From the NCBI GenBank assembly GCA_902547535.1, contig CACCOB010000003.1, positions 124,001 through 188,000 of the forward strand: a stretch of DNA of 64,000 nt, given 5' to 3'. This document shows, piece after piece, positions 15,891 through 24,449 of the stretch (positions within the stretch are counted from its first letter, which is position 1; every line of letters starts with the position of its first letter). This stretch comes from an uncultured Pelagibacteraceae bacterium (GTDB taxonomy: Bacteria > Pseudomonadota > Alphaproteobacteria > Pelagibacterales > Pelagibacteraceae). The position numbers and the translations under genes were made by a program. Below the pieces are notes generated by a model, which was not told where the DNA came from, ran no database searches, and was given only the letters and a program-made list of their open reading frames with translations.

Positions 15891-17279
15891 TTATTTCTTT
15901 TTGTAACTTAATATCATTTTCTTAATGTTGTCGAAAGAAGTTCCGCCATAAGAAACTTTAGAATTAACAGATTTTTTTAGCTCAAATACTTTTAGAACAT
16001 CTGAGGTTAAACCTTTTTCAATTTTGTTCAACTCTTTTACAGTAAGTTCTGACAATTTTTTTTTGTTTTTTTCAGCGAAATTAATAATTTTTGCAGTTTG
16101 TAAATAGGCTTTTCTAAATGGATAGTTTAATTCTCTAACCATGTAGTCTGCTAAATCGGTTGCTGTAATATAGCCACTTTCAGCAAGTTCAATCATTTTT
16201 TTTTTATTTGGTGAAAAATTTTTTAAAACATCATTTAATATAATTAAAGAATTTTTTAATTGGTCAAATGATTTAAAAACAATTTCTTTATCGTCTTGTA
16301 AATCTTTAAAATAAGACAGAGGCAAACCTTTTAATGTTGTAAGCATAGAAAAAAGATTTCCAAATATTAAACCTGTTTTACCTCTTAAATATTCGAGAGG
16401 ATCAGGATTTTTTTTCTGAGGCATTATAGATGATCCAGTTACAATCTTATCACTTAAATTTATAAGTTTAAATGCATCTGAATTCCAGATTATAAACTCC
16501 TCTGCAATCCTAGAGATATGAATAGCACATGCGGCAGATGAATAAAGAAAATCAATTACAAAATCTCTATCAGAAACTGTATCTATTGAGTTTTTGGTAG
16601 GTCTTTGGAAACCTAATTTTTTTGATGTATAAAATCTATCAATTTTAAATGACGTACCTGTCAAAGCAGCAACACCAAGTGGATTTTCATTAAGGCTTTC
16701 TAAATTATTTTTAAATCTATTTTTGTCTCTGTTAAACATTTCTAAGTATGCCATTAAATAATGAGCAAAAGAAACTGGTTGTGCATTTTTTAAGTGCGTA
16801 AAACCAGGCATAATTGTTTCAATATTTTTTTCTGCTTTTTTTAAAATATTTTTAATTGTTAAATCAATATTTTTTATAATTTCTTTATTAGCTTTTCTGA
16901 GCCAAATTTTAAAATCTGTCACTACTTGGTCATTCCTAGATCTTGCAGTGTGAATATATCCAGCATCATCTCCAATTAACTCAAAGAGCCTGTGTTCTAT
17001 ATTCATATGAATATCTTCAAGCCTATCGTCAAAAATAAATTTCTTTTTTATAATTTCATTCTTAATTCTATTTAAACCCCACACTATTTTATTTTTAATT
17101 TTAAAATTTATAATTTTTTGTCTAAAGAGCATATCGACATGTACAATTGAAGCCTCAATATCCTCTCTGAATAACCTTTTATCAATTGCTAATGATCCAC
17201 CAACCTTTTTAAAAAGGTTTCCTGTTTCTTTTTTAATTCTAGTGTTCCAAATTGGTTGATTGTTTTTATTTTTACCCAT
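15891..17279 (-). CDS. argH: argininosuccinate lyase
   Basis: Last enzyme of arginine synthesis, splitting argininosuccinate into arginine and fumarate; 462 residues, normal for the family. The fumarase/aspartase superfamily signature GSSIMPQKKNPDPLE is intact with its catalytic serine, and the HTARSRNDQ and FTHLKNAQP segments are present. First gene of the argH-lipoprotein-lysA-plsC run; divergent from the TlpA gene with 23 bases between starts. Confidence 0.97.
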   Translation of the reverse strand: MGKNKNNQPIWNTRIKKETGNLFKKVGGSLAIDKRLFREDIEASIVHVDMLFRQKIINFKIKNKIVWGLNRIKNEIIKKKFIFDDRLEDIHMNIEHRLFELIGDDAGYIHTARSRNDQVVTDFKIWLRKANKEIIKNIDLTIKNILKKAEKNIETIMPGFTHLKNAQPVSFAHYLMAYLEMFNRDKNRFKNNLESLNENPLGVAALTGTSFKIDRFYTSKKLGFQRPTKNSIDTVSDRDFVIDFLYSSAACAIHISRIAEEFIIWNSDAFKLINLSDKIVTGSSIMPQKKNPDPLEYLRGKTGLIFGNLFSMLTTLKGLPLSYFKDLQDDKEIVFKSFDQLKNSLIILNDVLKNFSPNKKKMIELAESGYITATDLADYMVRELNYPFRKAYLQTAKIINFAEKNKKKLSELTVKELNKIEKGLTSDVLKVFELKKSVNSKVSYGGTSFDNIKKMILSYKKK

Positions 17280-17302
17280 GATATTTAATAAATTTAAATT
17301 CT

Positions 17303-17833
17303 ATGAAAATCATTTTTTTTAATTATCTTATAATAATATTTTACTTAATATCATCTAGCGTCTCATATTCAATAGAACGTCCAGAAATTAAGAATCTTAT
17401 AGTACATAAAGACAAGAAAAAAATTGAAAATATAGAATTTATTAAATCTGACGGTCAAAAAGTAAGTCTAAATAATTATAAATCAAACCCTTTAATAATA
17501 AATTTTTGGGCTACTTGGTGTGCTCCTTGTAAAAAAGAAATGCCATCTTTAGATAAAATTAAAACTTTAAGTGAATTTAAAAATATTAATATAATCCCAA
17601 TTAATATTGGTGGTGACAGTTATAAAAAATCAAAAGAATTTTTTGATGAAATCAAAATTAAGAATTTAGATATATTTTCTGGATCAGGACCAGAGTTTTC
17701 ACAGCTATTTAAACTTAGAGGATTGCCCACAACAATTTTAATAGACAGAAATGGTTTTGAAGTTGGAAGAATTGTTGGCTATATTGATTTTAATGATCAA
17801 TCTTTACTTAATTGGCTAATAAAAAATTTATGA
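17303..17833 (+). CDS. TlpA/ResA-like thioredoxin, membrane-anchored or secreted
   Basis: Periplasmic thiol-disulfide oxidoreductase of 176 residues. A hydrophobic N-terminal signal or anchor (about 3-22) precedes a thioredoxin fold with the active site NFWATWCAPCKKEMP near residues 70-84 and the cis-proline segment LRGLPTTILID. TlpA-type proteins keep cysteines reduced for cytochrome c or oxidase assembly. Divergence from argH is a conserved alphaproteobacterial arrangement. Its stop overlaps the next start as ATGA. Confidence 0.9.
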   Translation: MKIIFFNYLIIIFYLISSSVSYSIERPEIKNLIVHKDKKKIENIEFIKSDGQKVSLNNYKSNPLIINFWATWCAPCKKEMPSLDKIKTLSEFKNINIIPINIGGDSYKKSKEFFDEIKIKNLDIFSGSGPEFSQLFKLRGLPTTILIDRNGFEVGRIVGYIDFNDQSLLNWLIKNL

Positions 17834-18486
17834 AGTTTTCATTAAATACGACAATAATTAAACCAGAAAATAATGAAGAAGTAAAAAGTGCAGTAATTTT
17901 ACTTCATGGATATGGGGGTGATGGCAAAGACATAAGTATGCTTACCTTAAATTGGAAAAGATTTTTAAAAAATACAGTTTTTTTATGTCCTGATGCACAT
18001 GAAGTATGCAGTATAAATCCAGCTGGTTTTCAGTGGTTTGATTTAAATAATGACGATCCAGAATATATTCTTAATGAGTCAAAAAAAGCAGAAAACATTA
18101 TAAATAATTATATTTTAGAAGTAAGTAATTATTTTAATTTAGAATATTCACAATTTTGTATCTCTGGTTTTAGTCAAGGATGTATGATGTCATTAAATGT
18201 TGGTCTGACATCAGAAAAAGAATTTAGTTGTATTGTAGGGTTTTCTGGAAGAATTATAAATAAGAATGACCTATCTCAAAGGATAAAAAATAAAACAAAT
18301 ATTTTAATGATTCATGGTGAGAATGATCCAATTGTCCCACCAAATAATTTACTAGAAGCTGAAGATTTTTTTATAAGAAACAAAATAAAAATTGAAACTT
18401 TAATGATTAAAAACTGCGATCACCATATACCTATGGAAGCATCAAGTGCGGCATTAAATTTTATTAGAAAAAAATTAATAACTTAA
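17830..18486 (+). CDS. phospholipase/carboxylesterase family alpha/beta hydrolase
   Basis: Soluble serine hydrolase of 218 residues in the YtpB/acyl-protein-thioesterase-like esterase family. It has the oxyanion segment LLHGYGGDG, the nucleophile elbow GFSQG, an acid residue in HGENDPIVP and the C-terminal catalytic histidine in CDHHIP. I chose the ATG at 17830, which gives a four-base ATGA overlap with the thioredoxin gene. The natural substrate is unknown. Confidence 0.88.
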   Translation: MKFSLNTTIIKPENNEEVKSAVILLHGYGGDGKDISMLTLNWKRFLKNTVFLCPDAHEVCSINPAGFQWFDLNNDDPEYILNESKKAENIINNYILEVSNYFNLEYSQFCISGFSQGCMMSLNVGLTSEKEFSCIVGFSGRIINKNDLSQRIKNKTNILMIHGENDPIVPPNNLLEAEDFFIRNKIKIETLMIKNCDHHIPMEASSAALNFIRKKLIT

Positions 18487-18547
18487 TAAATATTTTATAT
18501 AATATTAGATGTGTTGATAAAAAATAAATTTACTGTATGTTTTGATA

Positions 18548-19117
18548 ATGATTGAGTTGTCTGATAAAAGTATTTCTTTAGAAAAATGTCCTGCATTAGT
18601 TTTAAATGCAGATTATAGACCTTTAAGTTATTATCCGCTTTCATTGTGGAGTTGGCAGGATTCAATTAAATCAGTTTTCTTAGATAGAGTAACTATTGTT
18701 AGTTATTATGATAGACAAATTAGAAGTCCTTCGTTTAGCATGAAACTTCCAAGTGTTATTGCACTTAAATCATACATAAGACCTCAATCAAATCCTAACT
18801 TCACCAGGTTTAATGTATTTTTAAGAGATAAGTTTAGCTGTCAATATTGTGGTAGCAAAAATGAACTAACCTTTGACCACTTACTACCAAAATCAAAAGG
18901 TGGAAAAACTAATTGGGATAATGTTGTAACAGCTTGTTCGTCCTGTAACGTTAAAAAGGGAGGAAGATTGATAAAGAACTCAGGCATGACGTTAAACCAA
19001 TGGCCTTTTCAACCTACTACAGAGGATCTTCATAAAAATGGTAAGAATTTTCCACCAAACTTTTTACATAAAAGTTGGATGGATTATTTGTATTGGGATG
19101 TTGAACTTGAACCGTAA
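18548..19117 (+). CDS. HNH endonuclease family protein
   Basis: Protein of 189 residues with an HNH/McrA-type domain in its centre: CQYCGSKNELTFDHLLPKS, then NWDNVVTACSSCNVKKG, giving four zinc cysteines and the HNH catalytic histidine and asparagines. The N-terminal 75 residues (VLNADYRPLSYYPLSLW) are conserved in this alphaproteobacterial subfamily, which is chromosomal and not linked to restriction systems. Biological role is unknown. Start chosen at the first ATG; a TTG lies six bases before it. Confidence 0.88.
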   Translation: MIELSDKSISLEKCPALVLNADYRPLSYYPLSLWSWQDSIKSVFLDRVTIVSYYDRQIRSPSFSMKLPSVIALKSYIRPQSNPNFTRFNVFLRDKFSCQYCGSKNELTFDHLLPKSKGGKTNWDNVVTACSSCNVKKGGRLIKNSGMTLNQWPFQPTTEDLHKNGKNFPPNFLHKSWMDYLYWDVELEP

Positions 19118-19651
19118 CTAAATTTTTTCAGAAATTTTAATAGCAACCTTAGAGCCAGTTTTAATTACTTTATCCATAATTGAATAAAGACCTTTTTTTG
19201 TAGCACCCTTCTCGTATGCTATATCTTTATGATCCAATTCGTCTTGTCTAAATTTTATTATTTTTTCCTTTAAGTCCTTTTCATCCACTTCTATTTGATC
19301 AATTTGTCTTTGGTAATGCTCATCAATTACCTCTTCAACAGATGCAGTACATAACATCGCAGCTTTTTTTCCGAGTATTGTTGAGCCAAATCCAAGACCT
19401 AGTCCAAGCAAATCCCATAATGGTAGTAATTTTGTTGGTTTTATATTTCTTTTTTCTATTTCATTCTCAAAAAAATTTGAATGTTCCTCCTCATGCTTTT
19501 TCATTTCACCAATAATTTGTTTCAAACCATCATTTTTTACAACAGTATTTAAAGCAAGTAGTTGACCCTCATAAATTTTAATTGCGCCCCTTTCTCCAGC
19601 ATGGTCTACCCTTATAAATTCTTCTAATTTTTTTTTATTAGTTTTTCTCAT
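19118..19651 (-). CDS. coq7: demethoxyubiquinone hydroxylase Coq7
   Basis: Membrane-associated diiron hydroxylase of 177 residues, the penultimate hydroxylation step of ubiquinone synthesis. Ferritin-like iron ligands appear as RVDHAGERGA (Glu), EMKKHEEEH (E-x-x-H), SVEEVIDEHY and DELDHKD (E-x-x-H). It replaces UbiF of enterobacteria. It overlaps dsbB by 14 bases, and the trio coq7-dsbB-DedA is one minus-strand run. Confidence 0.95.
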   Translation of the reverse strand: MRKTNKKKLEEFIRVDHAGERGAIKIYEGQLLALNTVVKNDGLKQIIGEMKKHEEEHSNFFENEIEKRNIKPTKLLPLWDLLGLGLGFGSTILGKKAAMLCTASVEEVIDEHYQRQIDQIEVDEKDLKEKIIKFRQDELDHKDIAYEKGATKKGLYSIMDKVIKTGSKVAIKISEKI

Positions 19652-20117
19652 AAGTCAACGTTCTAATAGAAAAAATAACAATTAAAAATGATAAAATTGT
19701 ATTAATTGCCGCTAGTGAGACTCCAAAAATTTTAAAAGTTACATCTTTACAGTTAGTAGGCATAGTTTTGCTAAGAGAATCTAATAATTTCGATTTATTT
19801 GAAATATCTGATGATCCATTTGCACAGACTGAAAGTTCATCAAATATACTATTCTCAATTCCAAAATGATACCCAGATAGTATAGCGCTCAAAGCAAATA
19901 TGATAATTACAACTATCAAAATTTGATCATTATTTGAGTAATTAAATCCAATAAAACTTACAAATATTGCAGCTAGGTAAGGCAATCTTTGATAAATACA
20001 CAGCTTACATGGTTCATACTGAAGTATATATTCAATATACAAAGCTGAAATTATTGAAATTAATGAAATAAAAAAAATAATTAAATAAAAATTTTTTCTA
20101 TTTGGAAATAGGATCAT
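19638..20117 (-). CDS. dsbB: DsbB-family disulfide bond oxidoreductase
   Basis: Inner-membrane protein of 159 residues that reoxidises a DsbA-type oxidase with quinone. Four hydrophobic segments are visible; the quinone-side pair is CKLC (YEPCKLCIYQRLPYL) after the first helix, and a second periplasmic pair (SVCAN and PTNCKD) lies in the loop between helices three and four, the DsbB arrangement. Confidence 0.9.
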   Translation of the reverse strand: MILFPNRKNFYLIIFFISLISIISALYIEYILQYEPCKLCIYQRLPYLAAIFVSFIGFNYSNNDQILIVVIIIFALSAILSGYHFGIENSIFDELSVCANGSSDISNKSKLLDSLSKTMPTNCKDVTFKIFGVSLAAINTILSFLIVIFSIRTLTYEKN

Positions 20118-20119
20118 AT

Positions 20120-20728
20120 TTAATTAATAAAATTATTTAAAAATTTATATATAAAATAAGCAAAAATAATAAGAATAACTGATAGCAAAAAAGAGAATTT
20201 TAAAAGTTTTTTTTCAATAATTTTTTTCATTGTAGGTCCGAAGTTTCCAACTAAAAATGCTATTAAAAAAAAACGTGAACCTCTTGTTAAAAGGGAAATG
20301 ATAATAAAATATAAAATATTAAAGTTTATAAAACCACTTGTGATTGTAAGTAACTTAAAAGGTACTGGTGAAAAACCTGCAATTGCTAAGAGAGTTATCC
20401 AGGCTATGACACCGCCTTCTGAAGACACTTTATCTTTTAAAAATGAAGCATCATCTACTCCATAAATATCAAAAATTTTAATGCCAATTTCGTTAAAGAA
20501 TACATATCCAATGAGATAACCAAGACAAGCTCCCAAAACAGATCCTATAGTTGCGATTAATGCAATTCTAATCCATTCATGTTTTCGAGCTATTGTCATA
20601 GGAATTATCAAAACATCTGGTGGTATTGGAAATATAAAACTTTCAATAAAAGATATAAATCCCAAAAAAGATTTAGATCTTTTATGACCCGCTAGTTTGA
20701 TAGTTTTATTGTACAGTTCTTTAAACAT
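20120..20728 (-). CDS. YqaA/DedA-family membrane protein
   Basis: Polytopic inner-membrane protein of 202 residues of the SNARE-associated/DedA superfamily, YqaA branch, recognised from FLGFISFIESFIFPIPPDVLIIPM and LGACLGYLIGY segments (each part of a longer conserved stretch) and the later glycine/proline-rich FSPVPFKLLTITSG. DedA proteins act in lipid flipping and envelope homeostasis. I use the ATG at 20728; an upstream ATG at 20779 would begin beside the tRNA gene. Upstream signals are weak. Confidence 0.85.
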   Translation of the reverse strand: MFKELYNKTIKLAGHKRSKSFLGFISFIESFIFPIPPDVLIIPMTIARKHEWIRIALIATIGSVLGACLGYLIGYVFFNEIGIKIFDIYGVDDASFLKDKVSSEGGVIAWITLLAIAGFSPVPFKLLTITSGFINFNILYFIIISLLTRGSRFFLIAFLVGNFGPTMKKIIEKKLLKFSFLLSVILIIFAYFIYKFLNNFIN

Positions 20729-20785
20729 ATTTTCTTTTAATATAATAAATGATTTAATACTATTATTTAAAATATGCAAAGATTT

Positions 20786-20872
20786 GGGCGAATGGCGGAA
20801 CTGGTAGACGCGTTGGACTCAAAATCCAATAGTAGCAATACTGTGAGAGTTCGATTCTCTCTTTGCCCACCA
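20786..20872 (+). tRNA. tRNA-Leu (anticodon CAA)
   Basis: An 87-base class II tRNA. Acceptor GGGCGAA pairs with TTTGCCC (one G-T pair); the anticodon stem TTGGA/TCCAA encloses loop CTCAAAA with anticodon CAA, reading UUG. A long variable arm and the T-loop GTTCGATTC are present, and the terminal CCA is encoded. The start codon of the acyl-CoA synthetase lies only seven bases after the CCA. Confidence 0.97.
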
Positions 20873-20879
20873 AGAATTT

Positions 20880-22580
20880 ATGAGTACAAAAAATATTAAT
20901 AATTTAGTCGAACTTTTTTTTACTAGTTATAAAAAACAAAAAAAAGATAATATTCTTTTAACATCCTTAAAAGACAACAGTAATTGTTTTACATGGGAAA
21001 AAACATTCCATTCAATAAAAAAACTTTCCTCAGAAATTAAAAAATATACAAATAAAGGTGATAGATGTTTATTAATATCTGAAAATAGACCTGAGTGGTT
21101 TATAACTGATCTTTCAGTAATGTTATCTGAAGCTATTACTGTCCCAGCTTATACAACTTATGCAGATAAAGATTATGAATACATAATTGAAAATTGTAAT
21201 CCAAAATTAATATTTGTTTCAAATCAAGAACAATTCAACAAAGTAAAAGATATTATTAAAAAAAAGAGTTTTATTACTAAAATTTTTTCTTTTGAGGAAT
21301 TAGATATAAGTGAGGATAAATATTTAAACATTAATAAATTATTTTCTAACTTAGATTATCAAGATTTAAATGTGCCAGACTTATCAATTAAAAGAAATGA
21401 TCCAGCTTGTATTATTTACACTTCAGGAACACAAGGTAACCCAAAAGGTGTAATCTTAAGTCATGGTGGAATTTTAAATAATTGTGATGGTGCACTTGAT
21501 ATATTGAAACCTTTGCTAACTGATCAAACTAGATTTTTAACCTGGTTGCCTCTCTCACATTCTTATGAACACACTGTTCAATTTGTTCAAATAAGTGTTG
21601 GAGCAAAAATATTCTACGCGGAAAGTATTGAGAAACTAATTAAAAATATGAACGATTGTAAACCTCAACTAATGACTGCAGTACCCAGGTTTTACCAAAA
21701 TTTATTTCAAAAGATTAACGCAAGTTTTAATAAAGCAAAAGGTTTAAAGAAAAAACTAATATTAAAGATGTTAGAGCTAGGAACCAAAAAAATAAATAAA
21801 AAATCTTTAACAATTTTAGAAAATTTAATTGATAATATATTGGAAAAAATAGTAAGAAAAAAAATCAAAAGTCAATTTGGAGGTGAGCTTAAAACATTCG
21901 TTTCTGGTGGTGGAGCTCTTGATAAAGAAGTTGGTATTTTCTTAAATGCTATAGGACTTCCCACTTTACAAGGTTATGGCTTAACCGAAACCTCTCCAGT
22001 TGTTAGTTGTAATCCAATTGATGATATTAGGGTCGAGACTGTAGGACCCCCATTTAAAGGGAATGAGGTAAAAATAGCCTCAGATGGAGAAATTTTAGTA
22101 AAAGGTGAAAATGTAATGTTGGGTTATTGGAATAACGAGGAAGAAACTAACAAAGTTTTAAAAGATGGTTGGTTACATACAGGAGATATTGGAATTTTTG
22201 AGAATGGTTACTTAAAAATTACTGACAGAAAGAAAGATATTTTGATCACTCCTGGTGGAGATAATATTTCTCCAGTAAAAATTGAAAATGAATTGTCAAA
22301 TTCAAAATTTATTGATCAATCAATCGTTTATGGAGATAATAAACCATATTTAGTTGCTCTATTAGTTTTATCTGATGACAATATAAACTTAACACAAGAG
22401 CAAGTTAAAAAGGAAATAGAGAATATAAATAAAAATCTTTCTAGAATAGAACAAATTAAAAAGTTTTTTGTTATTAAAGAAAAATTTTCAATTGAGAATG
22501 GAATGCTAACTCCAACATTAAAACTCAAAAGATATAAAATTATTCAGAGATATAAAAATGAATTTGAAAAACTTTATTAA
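20880..22580 (+). CDS. long-chain acyl-CoA synthetase (AMP-forming)
   Basis: Adenylate-forming ligase of 566 residues, FAA1/FadD-like, activating fatty acids to acyl-CoA with ATP. The AMP-binding motif is YTSGTQGNPKGV near residue 178; WLPLSHSYEHT, the GYGLTETSPV motif, WLHTGDIG near 433 and the DRKKDILITPGGDNISP hinge segment follow. It has no Shine-Dalgarno site and begins seven bases after tRNA-Leu, so its mRNA leader would be set by tRNA 3' processing if the two are cotranscribed. Confidence 0.93.
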   Translation: MSTKNINNLVELFFTSYKKQKKDNILLTSLKDNSNCFTWEKTFHSIKKLSSEIKKYTNKGDRCLLISENRPEWFITDLSVMLSEAITVPAYTTYADKDYEYIIENCNPKLIFVSNQEQFNKVKDIIKKKSFITKIFSFEELDISEDKYLNINKLFSNLDYQDLNVPDLSIKRNDPACIIYTSGTQGNPKGVILSHGGILNNCDGALDILKPLLTDQTRFLTWLPLSHSYEHTVQFVQISVGAKIFYAESIEKLIKNMNDCKPQLMTAVPRFYQNLFQKINASFNKAKGLKKKLILKMLELGTKKINKKSLTILENLIDNILEKIVRKKIKSQFGGELKTFVSGGGALDKEVGIFLNAIGLPTLQGYGLTETSPVVSCNPIDDIRVETVGPPFKGNEVKIASDGEILVKGENVMLGYWNNEEETNKVLKDGWLHTGDIGIFENGYLKITDRKKDILITPGGDNISPVKIENELSNSKFIDQSIVYGDNKPYLVALLVLSDDNINLTQEQVKKEIENINKNLSRIEQIKKFFVIKEKFSIENGMLTPTLKLKRYKIIQRYKNEFEKLY

Positions 22581-22687
22581 TATATTTTAATAAAACACTT
22601 TATTAATAGCGATTTATTTAACTTTTTTTAATTTAAAAAAAAAATAAAAAAAAATTATTTTTTTTTATTTTTCAAAAAATTATATGT

Positions 22688-22716
22688 TTGACATAACTAT
22701 TCAAAAAAAATAAAAA
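22688..22716 (+). promoter_or_regulatory. promoter of the lysine-rich peptide gene
   Basis: A perfect TTGACA (22688-22693), a 17-base spacer and TAAAAA (22711-22716). It lies in an extremely A/T-rich stretch after the acyl-CoA synthetase gene, which may act as an UP-like element. Confidence 0.5.
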
Positions 22717-22725
22717 TTAGTTATT

Positions 22726-22746
22726 AACGAATCATAAAGATTCGTT
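22726..22746 (+). promoter_or_regulatory. 5' leader hairpin of the lysine-rich peptide mRNA
   Basis: AACGAATC (22726-22733) and GATTCGTT (22739-22746) pair perfectly around a five-base ATAAA loop. It would sit at the 5' end of the transcript, followed by an A tract and the GGGAG ribosome binding site, and may stabilise the mRNA. Confidence 0.5.
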
Positions 22747-22766
22747 TAAAAAAAAGGGAGCTAAAG

Positions 22767-22850
22767 ATGGCTAAAAGAAAAAAGAAAGCTGCTAAAAAGA
22801 AAACTAAGAAAAAAGCTAAGAAAAAAGCTAAGAAGAAAAGAAGAAGATAG
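22767..22850 (+). CDS. 27-residue lysine/arginine-rich peptide
   Basis: Short open frame with strong expression signals: TTGACA-type promoter, 5' hairpin, GGGAG ribosome binding site (22756-22760) six bases before the ATG, and a strong intrinsic terminator immediately after. The peptide is almost wholly basic: 16 lysines and four arginines among 27 residues, built from repeated KKKA/KKKT units (positions 5-24) with a terminal RRR. It resembles the tails of histone H1-like bacterial proteins, so nucleic-acid binding (DNA compaction, ribosome or RNA association) is the reasonable guess. It faces carD, whose product carries a similar lysine/alanine tail. I do not recognise a named family; it is short enough to be missed by automatic annotation. 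Confidence 0.8.
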   Translation: MAKRKKKAAKKKTKKKAKKKAKKKRRR

Positions 22851-22872
22851 TTTAGTATTCTTTTTAACTGAT

Positions 22873-22912
22873 AACGCTTCTCATGGCGATTGCGTGAGAA
22901 GCGTTTTTTTTT
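22873..22912 (+). terminator. intrinsic terminator of the lysine-rich peptide gene
   Basis: AACGCTTCTCA (22873-22883) and TGAGAAGCGTT (22895-22905) form a perfect 11-bp stem with an 11-base loop, followed by a T run to 22912. This is the strongest terminator in the window. The T run reaches the stop codon of carD on the other strand; on that strand no T tract follows the stem. Confidence 0.9.
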
Positions 22913-23729
22913 ACTCTTCTATTTCTTGATTATCTTCCTCAGTTAAAGGCTTTTGTTCTACCTTTGGAACCTGCTTTTCTAAATTTCTCTTTAGAGCTTT
23001 ATCAAGTTTTTTCTGGGCATCCTCTAGGTTTGATCCAATTACTATTTGGAATTCAGTCAATAACCTTTCATAAGCTTTTTCAAATAATTGTCTTTCACTG
23101 TAAGATTGATCAATCATTATATCGTCACCTTTATTTAAATCTCTTACAACTTCTGCTAAATCATAAATCTTACCTGATGAAATTTTAGCTTCATATTCCT
23201 GAGCTCTTCTGCTCCACATCGATCTTTTAATTTTTGGCTTACTTTTTAAAATACTTACACATTTATTTATTTGGTTTATTGTAGCTAGAGGTCTCAGGTG
23301 AGATTGTTTGTTTACTGGTACCATGCCATTTGCTTTGTCTTTTTCAAATTTTAAAATATATGTCTCAACGTCTATTCCACCAATATTTATTTTTTTTGTT
23401 TCTGTTATTTGGCCTACTCCATGTTTTGGATAGACGACATAATCTTTAACTTTAAATATTCGTTTCTCGGTTTCTTGTTTTTTTACTTTTTTAATTTCAG
23501 GTTTTTGCTCATTATTTTTTGGTATTCTTAGTGGATCAGTTTTCGCCTCAACTCTATCATTTTTTTTTGAGACTTTTATTATTTTTTTTTTTACTTCTTT
23601 GGCTGCTTTTTTTGCTTTTACTATTTTTGAAACTTTTTTTTTAACAACTTTTACTGCAGCTTTTGCTCTTTTCTTAACTGCTTTTTTAGTTTTTTTTTTA
23701 CTCAAGATTTTCTTTAAAATATTTTTCAT
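22911..23729 (-). CDS. carD: CarD/CdnL-family transcription regulator with lysine-rich N-terminal tail
   Basis: RNA-polymerase-binding regulator of 272 residues. The CarD/CdnL/TRCF interaction domain begins near residue 91 ([17 protein letters not shown]) and is followed by the helical DNA-contacting domain ([16 protein letters not shown] onward, with DLAEVVRDL). Usual alphaproteobacterial CarD is about 170 residues; here about 90 extra residues precede it, the first 56 holding about 26 lysines in a K/A/V pattern like histone H1. CarD stabilises the open promoter complex, notably at rRNA promoters. The start overlaps fdxA by 32 bases, and a run of ten A lies in the overlap, so the tail's exact start is less certain than the domain. 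Confidence 0.9.
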   Translation of the reverse strand: MKNILKKILSKKKTKKAVKKRAKAAVKVVKKKVSKIVKAKKAAKEVKKKIIKVSKKNDRVEAKTDPLRIPKNNEQKPEIKKVKKQETEKRIFKVKDYVVYPKHGVGQITETKKINIGGIDVETYILKFEKDKANGMVPVNKQSHLRPLATINQINKCVSILKSKPKIKRSMWSRRAQEYEAKISSGKIYDLAEVVRDLNKGDDIMIDQSYSERQLFEKAYERLLTEFQIVIGSNLEDAQKKLDKALKRNLEKQVPKVEQKPLTEEDNQEIEE

Positions 23730-24027
23730 ACTTATCTTTTACGTCTTTAAATTTTTCATGATCCGCTGGAGGATCTTTTTTCTCACTAATGTTTGGCCAT
23801 AGTTCTGCATATTTTTTATTTACTTCCAACCACTTTCTATTGTTATCATCATTATCAGATATTATGGCGTCTACTGGACATTCTGGCTCACAAACGCCAC
23901 AATCTATACACTCATCCGGTTTAATTACAAGCATATTTTTACCTTCATAAAAGCAATCTACTGGACATACTTCAACACAATCCATCAGTTTACATTTGAT
24001 GCATTTATCATTAACTAAATATGTCAT
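23698..24027 (-). CDS. fdxA: 7Fe ferredoxin FdxA
   Basis: Electron carrier of 109 residues with one [3Fe-4S] and one [4Fe-4S] cluster. The first motif is [18 protein letters not shown] and the second [12 protein letters not shown], the usual FdxA pattern with a C-terminal helical extension of about 50 residues. It starts four bases inside the TerB-like gene (ATGA overlap) and is followed by carD, a conserved alphaproteobacterial neighbour. The physiological partner is not evident. Confidence 0.95.
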   Translation of the reverse strand: MTYLVNDKCIKCKLMDCVEVCPVDCFYEGKNMLVIKPDECIDCGVCEPECPVDAIISDNDDNNRKWLEVNKKYAELWPNISEKKDPPADHEKFKDVKDKYEKYFKENLE

Positions 24028-24449
24028 GTTTTTTTTTGTCTGACTTTCTCTTTAATGTCACCTACAATTTTCGGATCTAAATAAAGCAAACCAGATAATC
24101 TTCTCATTAGGTTTGTTTCGTACATATCAGCATCTTCGTCTGAATATATAATATCCCATAAAGCCTCTATAATTATTTCTTTGTCTTCATCTGTGATGTT
24201 TTTAACCTCCCTAGTAAATTCAAGTATTTGATTTGAATCTCTCTCCTTTTTTTCAGCATCTATTAAAATCTTATCAATTTCATTAGGATCTGCTCCCATT
24301 TCAATAATTGCATCTTTAATAATTTTTTTTTCTTTATCTGTATAATTCTCATCAATTCTTGCTGAATGAATTAATAAACAGGCTACTGCCATTATTGATG
24401 GATGATTATTATCCTTTTCTGTTTCTTCTTTTTTAAAAATATTAAACAT
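24024..24449 (-). CDS. TerB-like (tellurite resistance B fold) protein
   Basis: Soluble, acidic, all-helical protein of 141 residues matching the TerB/DjlA-N fold: [20 protein letters not shown], then [19 protein letters not shown] with the conserved acidic pairs thought to bind metal. No other tellurite-resistance genes are nearby, so the name refers to the fold only. It is coupled to the helicase upstream by a TAATG overlap and to fdxA downstream by ATGA. Confidence 0.82.
   Translation of the reverse strand: MFNIFKKEETEKDNNHPSIMAVACLLIHSARIDENYTDKEKKIIKDAIIEMGADPNEIDKILIDAEKKERDSNQILEFTREVKNITDEDKEIIIEALWDIIYSDEDADMYETNLMRRLSGLLYLDPKIVGDIKEKVRQKKT

Noticed and set aside
22581..22687. CRISPR or tandem repeat array in the A/T-rich stretch
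   Set aside because: Only homopolymer-like A and T runs; no repeat-spacer periodicity. No CRISPR, insertion sequence or rRNA was seen anywhere in the window.
23599..23802. Phe/Ala-rich frame antisense to the CarD tail
   Set aside because: Mirror of lysine/alanine codons; no start signals and it crosses the fdxA-carD junction.
24024..24449. Tellurite resistance gene
   Set aside because: TerB fold only; no terA, terC, terD or terZ neighbours, so no resistance function is claimed.
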